NCBI GenBank assembly: GCA_001579985.1
Contig: LRSR01009012.1
Location: 1 to 25,002 of the forward strand
Direction: 5' to 3'
DNA length: 25,002 nt
From: Hypsibius dujardini
Taxonomy: Eukaryota; Tardigrada; Eutardigrada; Parachela; Hypsibiidae
This document shows, in pieces, positions 1 to 9,616 of the stretch. The notes under the pieces were generated by a model, which searched no databases, was not told the DNA's origin, and saw nothing but the letters and a program-made list of their open reading frames with translations. The number at the start of each line of letters is the position of its first letter. The first letter of the stretch is position 1. The position numbers and the translations under genes were made by a program.

Positions 1-117
1 AATATATATATTTAATGTATAAATCTAATATAGATATTATTATTACTTACTAATATATATATTAAATATATAAATATTTATTAATTTATTTTTAAATGAA
101 TATTTGTTGATGATTAG

Positions 118-310
118 GTTTCAAAATCGGCGGATGAAGGCGAAAAAACACACGCATCGCTCATCCGCAGCCGCGCAGAAAGCTTACGCTGCGTCCAATC
201 AGCAGCAGCAGCAGCAACAGCAGCAACAGCATCAACATCACCAGCACATAGTGCATACCTCATCCTCGTCGTCCTCGCAGAGCTTCAAACCGGACCATGA
301 GGAAAATTAG
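118..310 (+). CDS. Posterior Hox gene, last coding exon only (partial)
   Basis: The exon follows a TTAG acceptor at 114-117 and ends at TAG 308-310. It encodes the end of a homeodomain, FQNRRMKAKK, then HTHRSSAAAQ, a glutamine run, a histidine-rich stretch and a serine run, 63 residues in all. FQNRRMK is the end of recognition helix 3; Q50 and N51 are present, so it should bind DNA as a Hox factor. The first base completes a split Trp-48 codon (phase 2), exactly as in the neighbouring Hox gene at 1501-4022, whose tail reads KKHTQR against KKHTHR here. The two are therefore probably duplicates. Bases 1-117 are AT-rich and are read as the 3' end of the preceding intron. The rest of the homeobox lies upstream, outside the window. 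A processed fragment is possible, but the intact acceptor, frame and stop argue for a real exon. Confidence 0.85.
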
Positions 311-698
311 AGCCCTCTTTACCGGTTCTTTCTCTCTGTCGTTCTGTGTGCTGTTGTGAGCTCAAGGAAGGAAAAGGTCACGCGCGAATCGCTTCCGTGC
401 GCTCTCGAGCGGACGCCGTATACCGTCCGAAATTTGGAAGCGACGACGACAACGACGTGACCTGGTCATGCGTGCAGTATATCATTCCGGTTTTGAGAAA
501 ATTTTGTCCGCCACCACGGCGCGTGAGTCGACGCATCACGCAACGTTTTCCCGAAAATATGGTTCCTATAATGTATTTGGCGATCGTGTCTCTCGGCGTG
601 TGGACTGTGGATCGTTTATTCTCTTCATGCATGAGATACGGCTTTCGCAACCTCTCAGCCTAGTAATGTTTGATTTACCGCTGCACCTCAAGATCGGT

Positions 699-723
699 TT
701 GTCTGTCTGTCTATCTGTCTGCC

Positions 724-756
<33 letters not shown>

Positions 757-870
757 GCCTGTCTATCTGTTTGTCTGTCTGCCTGCCTGTGTGTCTGTCT
801 GTTTTTCTGTCTGTTTGTCTGTCTGTCTGCCTGCGGGTGTGTCTGTCGGTCTGTCTGTCTGTCTGTCTGT
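699..870. repeat. TCTG tetranucleotide microsatellite
   Basis: About 170 bp of (TCTG)n with scattered TCTA, CCTG and TTTG variants. It gives spurious long open frames on both strands (VCLS or DRQT repeats) that should not be annotated as proteins. Confidence 0.95.
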
Positions 871-1283
871 CAGACACCAAGACACAAATGACGCTGTTTT
901 TGGTTTAAGCAGCAGAGTCAGTTGCGGTATCATGATCAAAAATTTTGTTATGGCCGCTTGGAGGAGAGTCAGTGGTTAATTACCAACACTTCTAACACTT
1001 CAACAGAAAAAAGATAATAATATTAAATAGGCCGGTCATCTGTCCATACGTGCACTCACAAATACACACTACAACTACATAGACTGCACTTTCAAAACCG
1101 TGCAAACAAAACGATGAGAGAGAGAGCGAGAGAGAAAAGATAAAAACGAAGGAAGTGCAGAACCTTTAGAAGAAGGTAGTCAGTCAGTCAGTGATGTACT
1201 AATAATACACGAAAGACACTCGCGCGCACAGATTCATACTGGAGATTTCTAGCAAACATCATCGACTGAACCGTAATCGGCCC

Positions 1284-1319
<36 letters not shown>
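1284..1319. repeat. GT dinucleotide repeat
   Basis: Uninterrupted (GT)n run of about 36 bp in the 3' flank of the minus-strand Hox gene. Confidence 0.9.
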
Positions 1320-1323
<4 letters not shown>

Positions 1324-1500
1324 ACGACCACAAGAAGACCCCCAACAGCAGAGTCCTTTCCGCCTGAGATAAGACAAACCACTTTTGACACAGATTATGC
1401 ACACCACCAGCGGAAAACTACAAGCCATTTCTCGCACCCCCGGCCGGTGCATCGAGAATAATATGTCGGCGGACATGGTGGCTTCAAGTGCAAGGTAGCT

Positions 1501-1737
1501 TCATGTGTGCTCTTGCTTGTGACCGTTTGAGGAACTGGTTTTGTAGCCGGATGCGTTGGTGGAACTTTTGTGGTTGGACTGAGCACGCTGGGTGTGCTTT
1601 TTGGTTTTCATGCGGCGGTTCTGAAACCTGAAAATATAGACAATTTATGATGAGTGGTCACTAATTTTGAACAGGCGAGGGGATCATCGCTCAAAATATT
1701 ACCGACTTAGAGGTCTGTCTGTCTGTCTGTCTGCATG

Positions 1738-1769
<32 letters not shown>

Positions 1770-1778
1770 ACTGCCTGA

Positions 1779-1827
<49 letters not shown>

Positions 1828-2566
1828 GGTAAGCTTGTCTGTCTGCCTGTTTGCCTGCTTGTCTATTTGTCTGCCTGCCACCCGGCCTTGTCGGTGTCTG
1901 CCTTTGCATCACATTATTGTTAATTTTAGGTTTACACGACCGCATAGAAGAATGCAATAATTGCTAGCTCACCATATTTTGACCTGTCGCTCCGTCAGCT
2001 GCAGGTTTCGTGCCAGCTCCCAACGCTTCTGTTTCGTAATGTAGGTGCTGTAGAGGTACTCTTTTTCCAGCTCCAGGTTTTGATATTTGGTATAGGGCTT
2101 CCGTTTCTTGCGCATGCTGACCTGGCTGGTCCAGTCGAGTGTCGAGGAAAAATTATCTGCGACGACAACAAAAGGCCTATACAATTAATTTCATGGCTCG
2201 TGCCCAAAAAAGCAATTAAAACCGTTTGCTACTGTTGTCTTCCAATTTACGACGCATAATTTACAATCTCATCCATTACTTGGCTACAATTATTTCTAAA
2301 ACTCAGAATGAGCGCACACGCGCCGCAAAACGTAATCCCGATAATTCATATCGCACTTAGAATCGCGCTTTTAAGGCAGTTCCACTCTCTTTGCAGTCGG
2401 CCGCTCGAGGTCTGCCTTGGAGCTGTCGGCACAATTTCGTATTTATTTGCTCGAAAGAAAAGCTCGGTTTTACAGTCGATTTGTCTGTCTGTCTGTCTGT
2501 CTGTCTGACTGTTTATCTGTCTGTCTGTCTCTCTGTCTCTCTGTCTCTCTGTCTCTTCTGTCTGTC

Positions 2567-2599
<33 letters not shown>

Positions 2600-2608
2600 A
2601 TGTCTGTA

Positions 2609-2641
<33 letters not shown>

Positions 2642-4022
2642 TTCTGCCTGCCTGCTTGCCTGTATGTCTGTCTGTCTGCCTGTTTGTCTGTTTGTCCGTT
2701 TGCGAGAAAGAAGAAGGCTAGGCCTAAATCTAAACGTTTGGAGAAGAATTGCGGAGATGTTAAGCTCTTGATGGCTACACGAACACAGGCAAATAAATAT
2801 CTTTTCGGTATCATATACGAGCGATCAAGACAGAATTGAGACATTAGCGGCATCGACTTCTGTAGCGGAATGGATTTACGATATTTTTATGCGATTCACG
2901 GGCGTACAAATCAGGCATGTTCGGGGTTCTTTGTTTGCCCATAAACCCTTCACCGACCTCCAATTAGCACAGAGGGGTGATAATTAGTTCAATAAAACCG
3001 ATTTGTGCGCTTTATATACACGTCCAACGGTAACGCTAATTAGTTCGGACATATTCTGAAGCCCTCGCAAACGCAGTAGAGAAAGCACAAGTTTGAATTA
3101 CAGTCGCAAAAATTAGTGCAATCAAATTAAAACAATCACAGGCCTGACCGCAACTTAAAGTGTGTCTGTATCGCGTTTTCGTGAACATGTAAACCAAACA
3201 CCGCAAAACTGACAAGGCATAGACACAGACACAGACACAGACACAGACAGACACAAACACAGACACAGGCACAGACATAGACACAGACACAGACATGCAC
3301 ACAGACACAGACACAGACATAGACATAGACACAGACACAGACATGCACACAGACACAGACACAGACATAGACATAGACATAGACATAGACATAGACATAG
3401 ACATAGACATAGACATAGACATAGACAGAGGAATAGGCATAGACATAGACATAGACACAGACATAGGTATAGGCATAGACATAGACAGATCGACCGAACG
3501 CGAGACGATCTTGTCCAACCAGTTTTCACCTGCGGAAAAAGAATTCTAACCTGACGGTGAAGGGTAGAAGCCTCCAGACACTCCCGCGGACACTGCCGCC
3601 GCCGCACTGGCCGCCAGATGCGCCTGCGCCTGATGGTACTCCCGCAGCGGGTCGACCCCATATCCCGAGCACACCCCGCCCATCCCGGCGGCCTGCTGCG
3701 AGACGGCCGCCGCGGCGAACTGCCGCGTCCGTTCCTCCAAGAAGGAATTAGACAGGTGATAGGACGGGAAGTTGTCGATCGAGGAGCCGACCGAGTTCCC
3801 GGTCACTCCGACGCCCGAACCGGAGTAGCCACCACCGCCGTAGGAGCCCCATCCGCCGTGCTGGCCGGCCGCGTTGAAGGCCGACTGCAGGGCCGCCTCG
3901 GTTGAGGCCGCGAAGCTCGACTGATGCCCGGAATGGCTCGCCAGCGAGTGATGCCCGCTGAAGGCGTGATGCGGAAGGCCCGTAAAATTGCCGGCTCCCA
4001 GCGTCATCCTCGAGTCCGACAT
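1501..4022 (-). CDS. Posterior-class (Abd-B/Hox9-like) homeobox protein, complete three-exon model
   Basis: Coding exons on the minus strand are 4022-3551, 2156-1973 and 1627-1501, joining in frame to about 260 aa. Exon 1 begins MSDSRMTLG and is rich in Gly, Ala, Ser and His with an alanine run. Exon 2 starts DNFSSTLDW, giving the tryptophan just before the homeodomain that is typical of posterior Hox proteins. It then encodes homeodomain residues 1-48 ([29 protein letters not shown]). Exon 3 supplies [14 protein letters not shown] and a Ser/Lys-rich tail ending QEHT. Q50 and N51 are intact. Introns are phase 1 (GTTAGA donor at 3550) and phase 2 inside Trp-48 (GTGAGC donor at 1972). The role known for the class is a DNA-binding transcription factor patterning the posterior body. 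Abd-B versus Hox9/10 orthology is not resolved. The ATG at 4022 is the first in frame; upstream noncoding exons are possible. Confidence 0.9.
1713..1879. repeat. TCTG/CCTG microsatellite in the homeobox-splitting intron
   Basis: Tetranucleotide array filling about half of the 345-bp second intron (1628-1972) of the minus-strand Hox gene. It includes a run of CCTG units near 1737-1768. Same motif class as the arrays at 699 and 2482. Confidence 0.93.
2482..2697. repeat. TCTG microsatellite in Hox intron 1
   Basis: About 215 bp of (TCTG)n with TCTC and TGTA interruptions, inside the first intron (2157-3550) of the minus-strand Hox gene. Confidence 0.93.
3221..3488. repeat. ACAGAC/ATAGAC hexanucleotide array in Hox intron 1
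   Basis: About 268 bp alternating ACAGAC and ATAGAC blocks, with GACATGCACACAGACACAG interruptions near 3290 and 3340. It ends about 60 bp from the exon 1 donor. Confidence 0.93.
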
Positions 4023-4484
4023 ATATAGCCCCGATGTGTATAACGCTACTTAATGTATATAGTGGCGTGTAATAAAAATAAAAATACAAATAAATCGCCC
4101 GATGATCAGATCGTTCGCAGTAATAATCAGCCGCAGCAGCGATATGAAAAATCCCAATCGGATTAATAAATAAAAAAAGTGCTCTACACACACGTGCATG
4201 CAACACAGCGGCGAAATGTGAGGAATTAATTTACGGCCGGATCGTAACTCGCGGTGTAATTATTCGACGACGTCGTACGCCCCCCCGAAAAATTAATCAT
4301 TTAAGATGCTCGTACATATACGGAGGAGGGAGAACGCATATATATGTATAATATATATATATGGCGGTGTTTAAAATTATTCACGGGCCAATAAAGCGGC
4401 TGAAGCGAGAGGGGAGATGGCGAGTGTAAAAAAGAGCGAGACCAAGGATCTAGCAGGAGGACACAAAATGAAATGCGTCTGGTT

Positions 4485-4752
4485 CGTGTGTGTGTGTCTG
4501 AGTGAGTGAGTGAGTGTGTCTGCGTGTGTCTGCGTGTGTCTGTCTGAGTGAGTGAGTGTGTGTCTGTGTGTCTGAGTGAGTGTGCGAGTGAGGGTGTGTC
4601 TGTGTCTGTGTCTGTGTCTGTGTCTGTGTCTGTGTCTGTGTCTGTGTGTCTGTGTCTATGTCTGTGTCTGTGTCTGTGTCTGTGTGTCTGTGTCTGTGTG
4701 TCTGTGTCTGTGTCTGTGTGTCTGTGTTTGTGTCTGTGTGTGTCTGTGTGTT
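4485..4752. repeat. TGTCTG hexanucleotide array
   Basis: (TGTCTG)n with GTGAGTGA-rich variants at its left end. It is the reverse complement class of the ACAGAC array in Hox intron 1. Confidence 0.93.
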
Positions 4753-5503
4753 GATTGGTTGTTATTAAAAGTATAAAAAGAGAGGGACGACGACGGCGGC
4801 TCCTCCAGGTCGTGAAAGTGACGAATTGACGATTTCGAAAGGGTTGTATGCTCTGTGTCTGTATGTGTGTGTGTGTGTGTAATGGAGAGCCGCGTTGGCT
4901 GTGTGTAGTGTAGTTGGTCTCTTTCGTGTTGTGTGCTTTGAGCAAGGGCGGCACTTTGATTACACATTGCACATTGGGCCTTCATTTTTATCGACATGCG
5001 GGTAATACTCGGTCTGGCCGGTCTCCACCTCGTACTGTATTGTGCGTGCCCGCCAACGACGAATTCAGTCTAGACAGACAGGGCAACTTCTACCGGCAGG
5101 GAGGAAGGTCGAGACGTTTTACGACCAAAAACTGGCCAATCTCGTGAAGATGCATATATGTACAGGCATTATGACTGGGTTACTGCCAAATACTGCAGAT
5201 GGAATTACGGCTTCGACGCTGCTAAAAACCATACACTCGTACACACAGCGAAATGGCCCCTCCCACCAATCAATTCCGCCACATTGCGTCCATCTTTGTC
5301 GAGTGTGTGTGTGTGTGCGCGAACGGTAAACTTTATCCTTACGATCGATAAATTTTGGACCTGCTTAGCGAAGTTGGTTTTTTTCTTCGGCTGCGACAAT
5401 TTTATTACCGATATAATACGCCATATACATCTGTACATGGACACCGTAGATAAACGGAGCGCGATGCTTTGCGAGCAAACATAACGACCAACGTATACAG
5501 GGT

Positions 5504-5789
5504 CACAGACACAGACATAGACATGCAGACATTAAGATATACAGACACTTAAATCCACATAGGCACAAATGCACATAGTAAACGAAGACACAGACACAGA
5601 CACAGACACAAATAAAGACAAAGACACAGACACAGACACAGACACAGACATTCACACAGACACAGACACAACCAAAGACACAGACATACACACAGACACA
5701 GACACAGACACAGACACAGACACAGACACAGACACAGATATACACACAGACACAGACACAGACACGGACACAGACGCAGACATACGCAC
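5504..5789. repeat. ACAGAC hexanucleotide array
   Basis: About 285 bp of (ACAGAC)n with periodic ATACACACAGAC and AAAGAC interruptions, giving a higher-order pattern. Confidence 0.93.
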
Positions 5790-6311
5790 GAGGCAGTGTG
5801 TCCATGAAAGGCAGTTACATCACCAAGAAAGATCTACTCATGTTAAAAAAAAATTGAAGTCCTCGTGTGCAGTTTCGAGGATTGTTCCAACCAAACTTTT
5901 TGGAGAAGTGATGAGTGTGTTTATTGTTAGTTGCGCTGAGATAGCCTCGGTATGCGATCCAGCTGAACAAACGCCGGCAGATAGGCCTCGGAAAGACTAT
6001 CTGCGCACGGGAAAATTGCTTTGGCATTCATGAATTGCAGGCACTGTCAAAACCCAGCCCAAAAGTGAATTATGACCTTCACGATCGGCCCCCTTTCTGT
6101 TCGAGCACCTCTCTCTCATATCTCCCCGTAATGTCTTCCCCCTGTGTGTACGCAGTAGTACTGCACACCGACGAGCTCGACCGACCGACCGCTCTATATA
6201 TGCAGTGCCCGATAATCGCTCAGGTATATCAGAAAGAAAAATAATCGCGCCGACAAGAGATTAGAAAGACACCCACTAAAACGCGTGACACTTTCCCTCA
6301 ACATCATCATA

Positions 6312-6369
6312 CCATGTCTGTCTGAAAGTTCTTTCAACTGCCTCCGCATTGTTTTTCCGGTTGTCTGCC

Positions 6370-6410
<41 letters not shown>

Positions 6411-6647
6411 TCACATCTCTCACTCCGAAAACGACAGCACGTTTTTTGGTCGTCTTCGTGGAGCTCTGCCTGTCTCTGTCTGTCTGCCTGAAAGTTCTTT
6501 CAACTGCCTCCGCATTGTTTTTCCGGCTGTCTGCCTGCCTGTCTGTCTGTCTCCACATCTCTCACTCCAACAACGATAGCACGTTTTTTGGTCGTCTTCG
6601 TGGAGCTCTGCCTGTCCGTCTGTCTCTGTCTGTCTGTCTGTCTGTAA
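6312..6647. repeat. Tandem duplication of about 170 bp bounded by TCTG runs
   Basis: The segment CTGAAAGTTCTTTCAACTGC starts near 6321 and again near 6488. Each copy continues through a GTTTTTCCGG stretch, a TCTG array, a CACATCTCTCACTCC stretch and a GTTTTTTGGTCGTCTTCG stretch before another TCTG run. Copies differ by a few bases and by array length, so this is a segmental tandem duplication. Confidence 0.88.
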
Positions 6648-7249
6648 GCTTCTTAAAGGCGGATGCGTGACTGTGAACGACGAAGACTTCTGGCAAGCAG
6701 TATTTAAGATAGCTCTCTGCTTGGCTTGTTGCTCCGACTCCGTGGAAAACGGAACGCTTGACCGGTTTCCCGGCCCTCGCAGCGCCATCCAGTCCAGCAA
6801 AGCATAGAACAATTCACCGGTGAAGAAAGAAAGAGAGCGAGAGAGGGAGAGAGAGAGTTCGACGACGGTCGTGGGGTTTTACGATGTCTTCGGGCTGAAT
6901 AAATGTGTGTGTGCCGCGTTATATGCGTCCGGGGCCAAAATTAATTTGCTTTGCAACAAATGTCTAATACACTTTGAGACGGTCGTAAATGTTTGGCGGC
7001 ATGTTTTGAGGGGTTAGAAGAGTGTAAGAATTGATATTGCCGAGCGGGGTAATGTGCATGCCCACTTTCGTGGAGTGTGTCTGAGTCGTGCCTGAATCGC
7101 GCAGGACCACCCTTTCTTGGAAGGAAGTCGGGAGGGACGACCCGGTGTTGGCGTAAATATTCTGTGTGGCCGGTTAAAATTTGAAATTTGAACGGGGAAA
7201 TTGGGTGTTATGAAAAGTGGTGGGAGATCGTGATGGCTTGCCAGAAAAT

Positions 7250-7346
7250 ATATATATAATACACATAGACAGTATATATAATATATACATAGACAATATA
7301 TATATAATATACAGAGACAAAATATGTAATATATATATAGACAAAA
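7250..7346. repeat. AT-rich tandem repeat with ATAGACA units
   Basis: Four to five degenerate units of about 25-30 bp, each an AT run (ATATATAATA type) followed by ACATAGACA or ACAGAGACA. Confidence 0.75.
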
Positions 7347-7571
7347 TATGGCCGCAGACACAGACAAGGAGTATGTCTATTTCCAGATTTCGATATCCAA
7401 AATAAATAATACATGTGTATTTATTACTATTTGTCTGTGTCTAATATTGCATCTAACGGTACAGCAGTCCCAGTTTGTATTTTTTTCTTATAATTATAAC
7501 ACGGGGATATATTACACTGTAGGGATGGGATCTAATGTCAAATGTCAAAATCAAATTAAATCGGGTATGCC

Positions 7572-7836
7572 TTTGATTTGAAATTGAAATTGAAATTGAT
7601 TTTAATTTCGATTTTGATTTTAACTTTGATTTTGATTTAATTTTGAGTTTTGAGTTTGAGTTTGAGTTTGATTTTGATTTTGATTTAATTTTGATTTTGA
7701 TTTTGATTTTGATTTTGAGTTTTGATTTTGATTTTAATTTTGAGTTTTGATTTTGATTTAATTTTGATTTTTGAGTTTGATTTTGATTTTGATTTTGATT
7801 TTGATTTTGATTTTGATTTTAATTTTATTTGATTTA
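7572..7836. repeat. TTTTGA hexanucleotide array
   Basis: About 265 bp of (GATTTT)n, beginning as AAATTG pentamer/hexamer units and interspersed with GAGTTT and AATTTT variants. Strongly strand-asymmetric: almost no C on the + strand. Confidence 0.9.
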
Positions 7837-8080
7837 AGGGGGAGTTGGAAACTTCAAGAAAGAATCCATAAAGTTACCAATCAATGGCGCTTGTAGATCA
7901 GTACATGTGCATGTACAATTACAATTATTTGGCTTGTTCTGGCGGTTTTTAGAAATGATCCCGGGATAAAATGATGAAATGGATGAGGGTGACGACCAAG
8001 GAGCACATAACCTTGAAGGCTTATTTCGGTACCGCCAGATTGATATGAACGTTTGAAAATGGGTTTGCGAGTCCGGTGCA

Positions 8081-8125
8081 AAATTAAAATTAAAATTAAA
8101 ATTAAAATTAAAATTAAAATTAAAA
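8081..8125. repeat. AAAATT hexanucleotide microsatellite
   Basis: Seven or so uninterrupted AAAATT units, related in composition to the array at 7572-7836. Confidence 0.9.
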
Positions 8126-8391
8126 CGTTTATTTATTTTTTTTATGCCGTTCCTAATATTATTTTATGCACTTTTACTCAGTTAAGAAGTAACGACGGCT
8201 GTAGCATGGACGATGGAGACCGAGCGACGGTAGTAAAACGTGGTGAGAAAAAGAGAGCACTCAACTGGGCGGCACTTTTTTCCTTGATCGACACTCGTAT
8301 CTCACACAAATTTACCTAATTTGTTGGAGGGAAGTTTTATGGAATCGTTAATTAGTTTATCGACTCTAGCATACAGTAGAGAGGGAAGTAA

Positions 8392-8883
8392 CGTATGCTC
8401 GCGATCTCACGGGACACTTTTCTGCCCTACCCGTAAATTTTCACCGACCCGGGCCGCGCCTATTCAGTGCCGTTCACCAAACAACCCCTGTAGGGAGAAA
8501 TTTACGGAAAAGCACAACTGTACAATCAATCAATCAATCAAACGAGCGCAACGGGTAAGCTGTACAATCAATCAATCAATCAAGCACAACTAGTAAGCTG
8601 TACAATCAATCAATGGAGCACAATGAGCAAGCTGTACAATCAATCAATCAAGCACAACTAGTAAGCTGTACAATCAATCAATGGAGCACAACGGGTAAGC
8701 AATACAATCAATCAATGGAACACAGTGTGTAAGCTGTACAATCAATCAATGGAGCACAACGGGTAAGCGCTGTACGAAATGAGCCAATCAGAGAAGAGTG
8801 AATCAGATTGAACGTTCAATCGAGTGCAGGGCTATAGTGAGGGAGGCGGGGCTTAGTTGCACTTGAGCATCGCGAGCATGCGG
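8392..8883. mobile_element. Harbinger-like MITE, family 1 copy A (492 bp)
   Basis: Terminal inverted repeats share the core ATGCTCGCGAT: the left end begins CGTATGCTCGCGATC and the right end, reverse-complemented, begins CCGCATGCTCGCGAT. TAA directly flanks both ends (8389-8391 and 8884-8886), matching the 3-bp TWA target duplication known for PIF/Harbinger transposons. It has no transposase frame. The interior holds a roughly 30-40-bp minisatellite with CAATCAATCAAT and GTAAGCTGTA, then a GAGCCAATCAGA (CCAAT) and a GAGGCGGGGC box. A shorter copy is at 21393-21663. Confidence 0.88.
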
Positions 8884-8886
8884 TAA

Positions 8887-9616
8887 TGGACGATGCTGTT
8901 GACGGGTGGAGGGTTGGCTAATAAACCAGGTAGTGGAGTGAGTAAAGCACACTTCTAGCGTGAATTATGCTTTTCGCAAAAAAAGCCCCATTCTACTGCG
9001 CTCTTGTAAAGCCTTTGATTTAAGGGCCCATAAAAGCAGAGTTACGACTATAATGACTGAAGCAGCGCTTTTCTTGTTGTGGTCCGCGGGACACCGTAAT
9101 TTGTCCGCATATTCTCTTGCTGTACTGGAAAAAAATCACAACAAATGACTCATAATTCACAATCCACGCACGAAGGAAAAAACGTGATATGACCGGCAGA
9201 ACCTAAAGGTCACACACTAAAAACGGAACAATTATGGCAAAATTTAGTATGTGAAAATGTTTCTGATACAAATGACCCGCATTAATTGTAAAAAATTTTG
9301 AAAAAAATGTCAATTAACAAATAGTACGAATTGAAGCAGAACTTCATCATTTATTTTCTAAGAAGTGGGACAAAAATGCAAAAGACGCGGAAGACCCGAA
9401 AACGGAAACGGATGACAAGGGTGACCGAGTTAGCAGATGTTGCATCGTCAGTGTTCCACATCGGTTTGCTGGTTCATCCGGTTCATTTCATTACATGCGG
9501 CAGCACATTTTTTTCCATTTTCATTTCTGAAATTCGTTTTTCAGGGTTTGTTGATTTTTGTACACTTCGACCATTCTCCTTCACACGGACTTCTGGCGAT
9601 TTAACAACTCGAAAAA
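8887..9616. other. Spacer upstream of RBM22
   Basis: No gene or long repeat recognised. It should include the RBM22 promoter and 5' UTR. It is AT-rich (9230-9330 especially) and shows no clear TATA box. Confidence 0.5.

Larger units (their letters stand above)
311..1500. other. Interval between the two convergent Hox genes
   Basis: No coding exon is recognisable here. It should hold the 3' UTRs of both Hox genes. It contains a TCTG microsatellite (699-870), a GT repeat (about 1284-1319), a GA-rich patch near 1115-1137, and an ATTAAA hexamer near 1023 that could serve as a variant poly(A) signal for the + strand gene. Open frames in 346-663 show no family resemblance. Confidence 0.6.
4023..8391. 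other. Gene-free spacer upstream of the minus-strand Hox gene
   Basis: No exon with recognisable homology was found on either strand. The Hox promoter and 5' UTR should lie in the part nearest 4022, but no convincing TATA box or initiator was identified. Most of the remainder is the microsatellites listed separately. The non-repetitive pieces 4930-5490, 5800-6310, 6660-7240, 7350-7570 and 7840-8390 hold no gene that I can support; they could contain Hox cis-regulatory DNA. Confidence 0.6.

Noticed and set aside
468-908. Long open frames with repeated VCLS, DRQT or TDTD residues at this and several other places (1667-1960, 2391-2853, 3036-3661, 4301-4972, 5503-6033)
   Set aside because: They are translations of TCTG and ACAGAC microsatellites and stay open in several frames on both strands; no start, splice or homology support.
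8321-8593. Shared protein-like segment [14 protein letters not shown] in two places (also 21347-21565)
   Set aside because: The similarity is explained by two copies of a non-coding Harbinger-like MITE.
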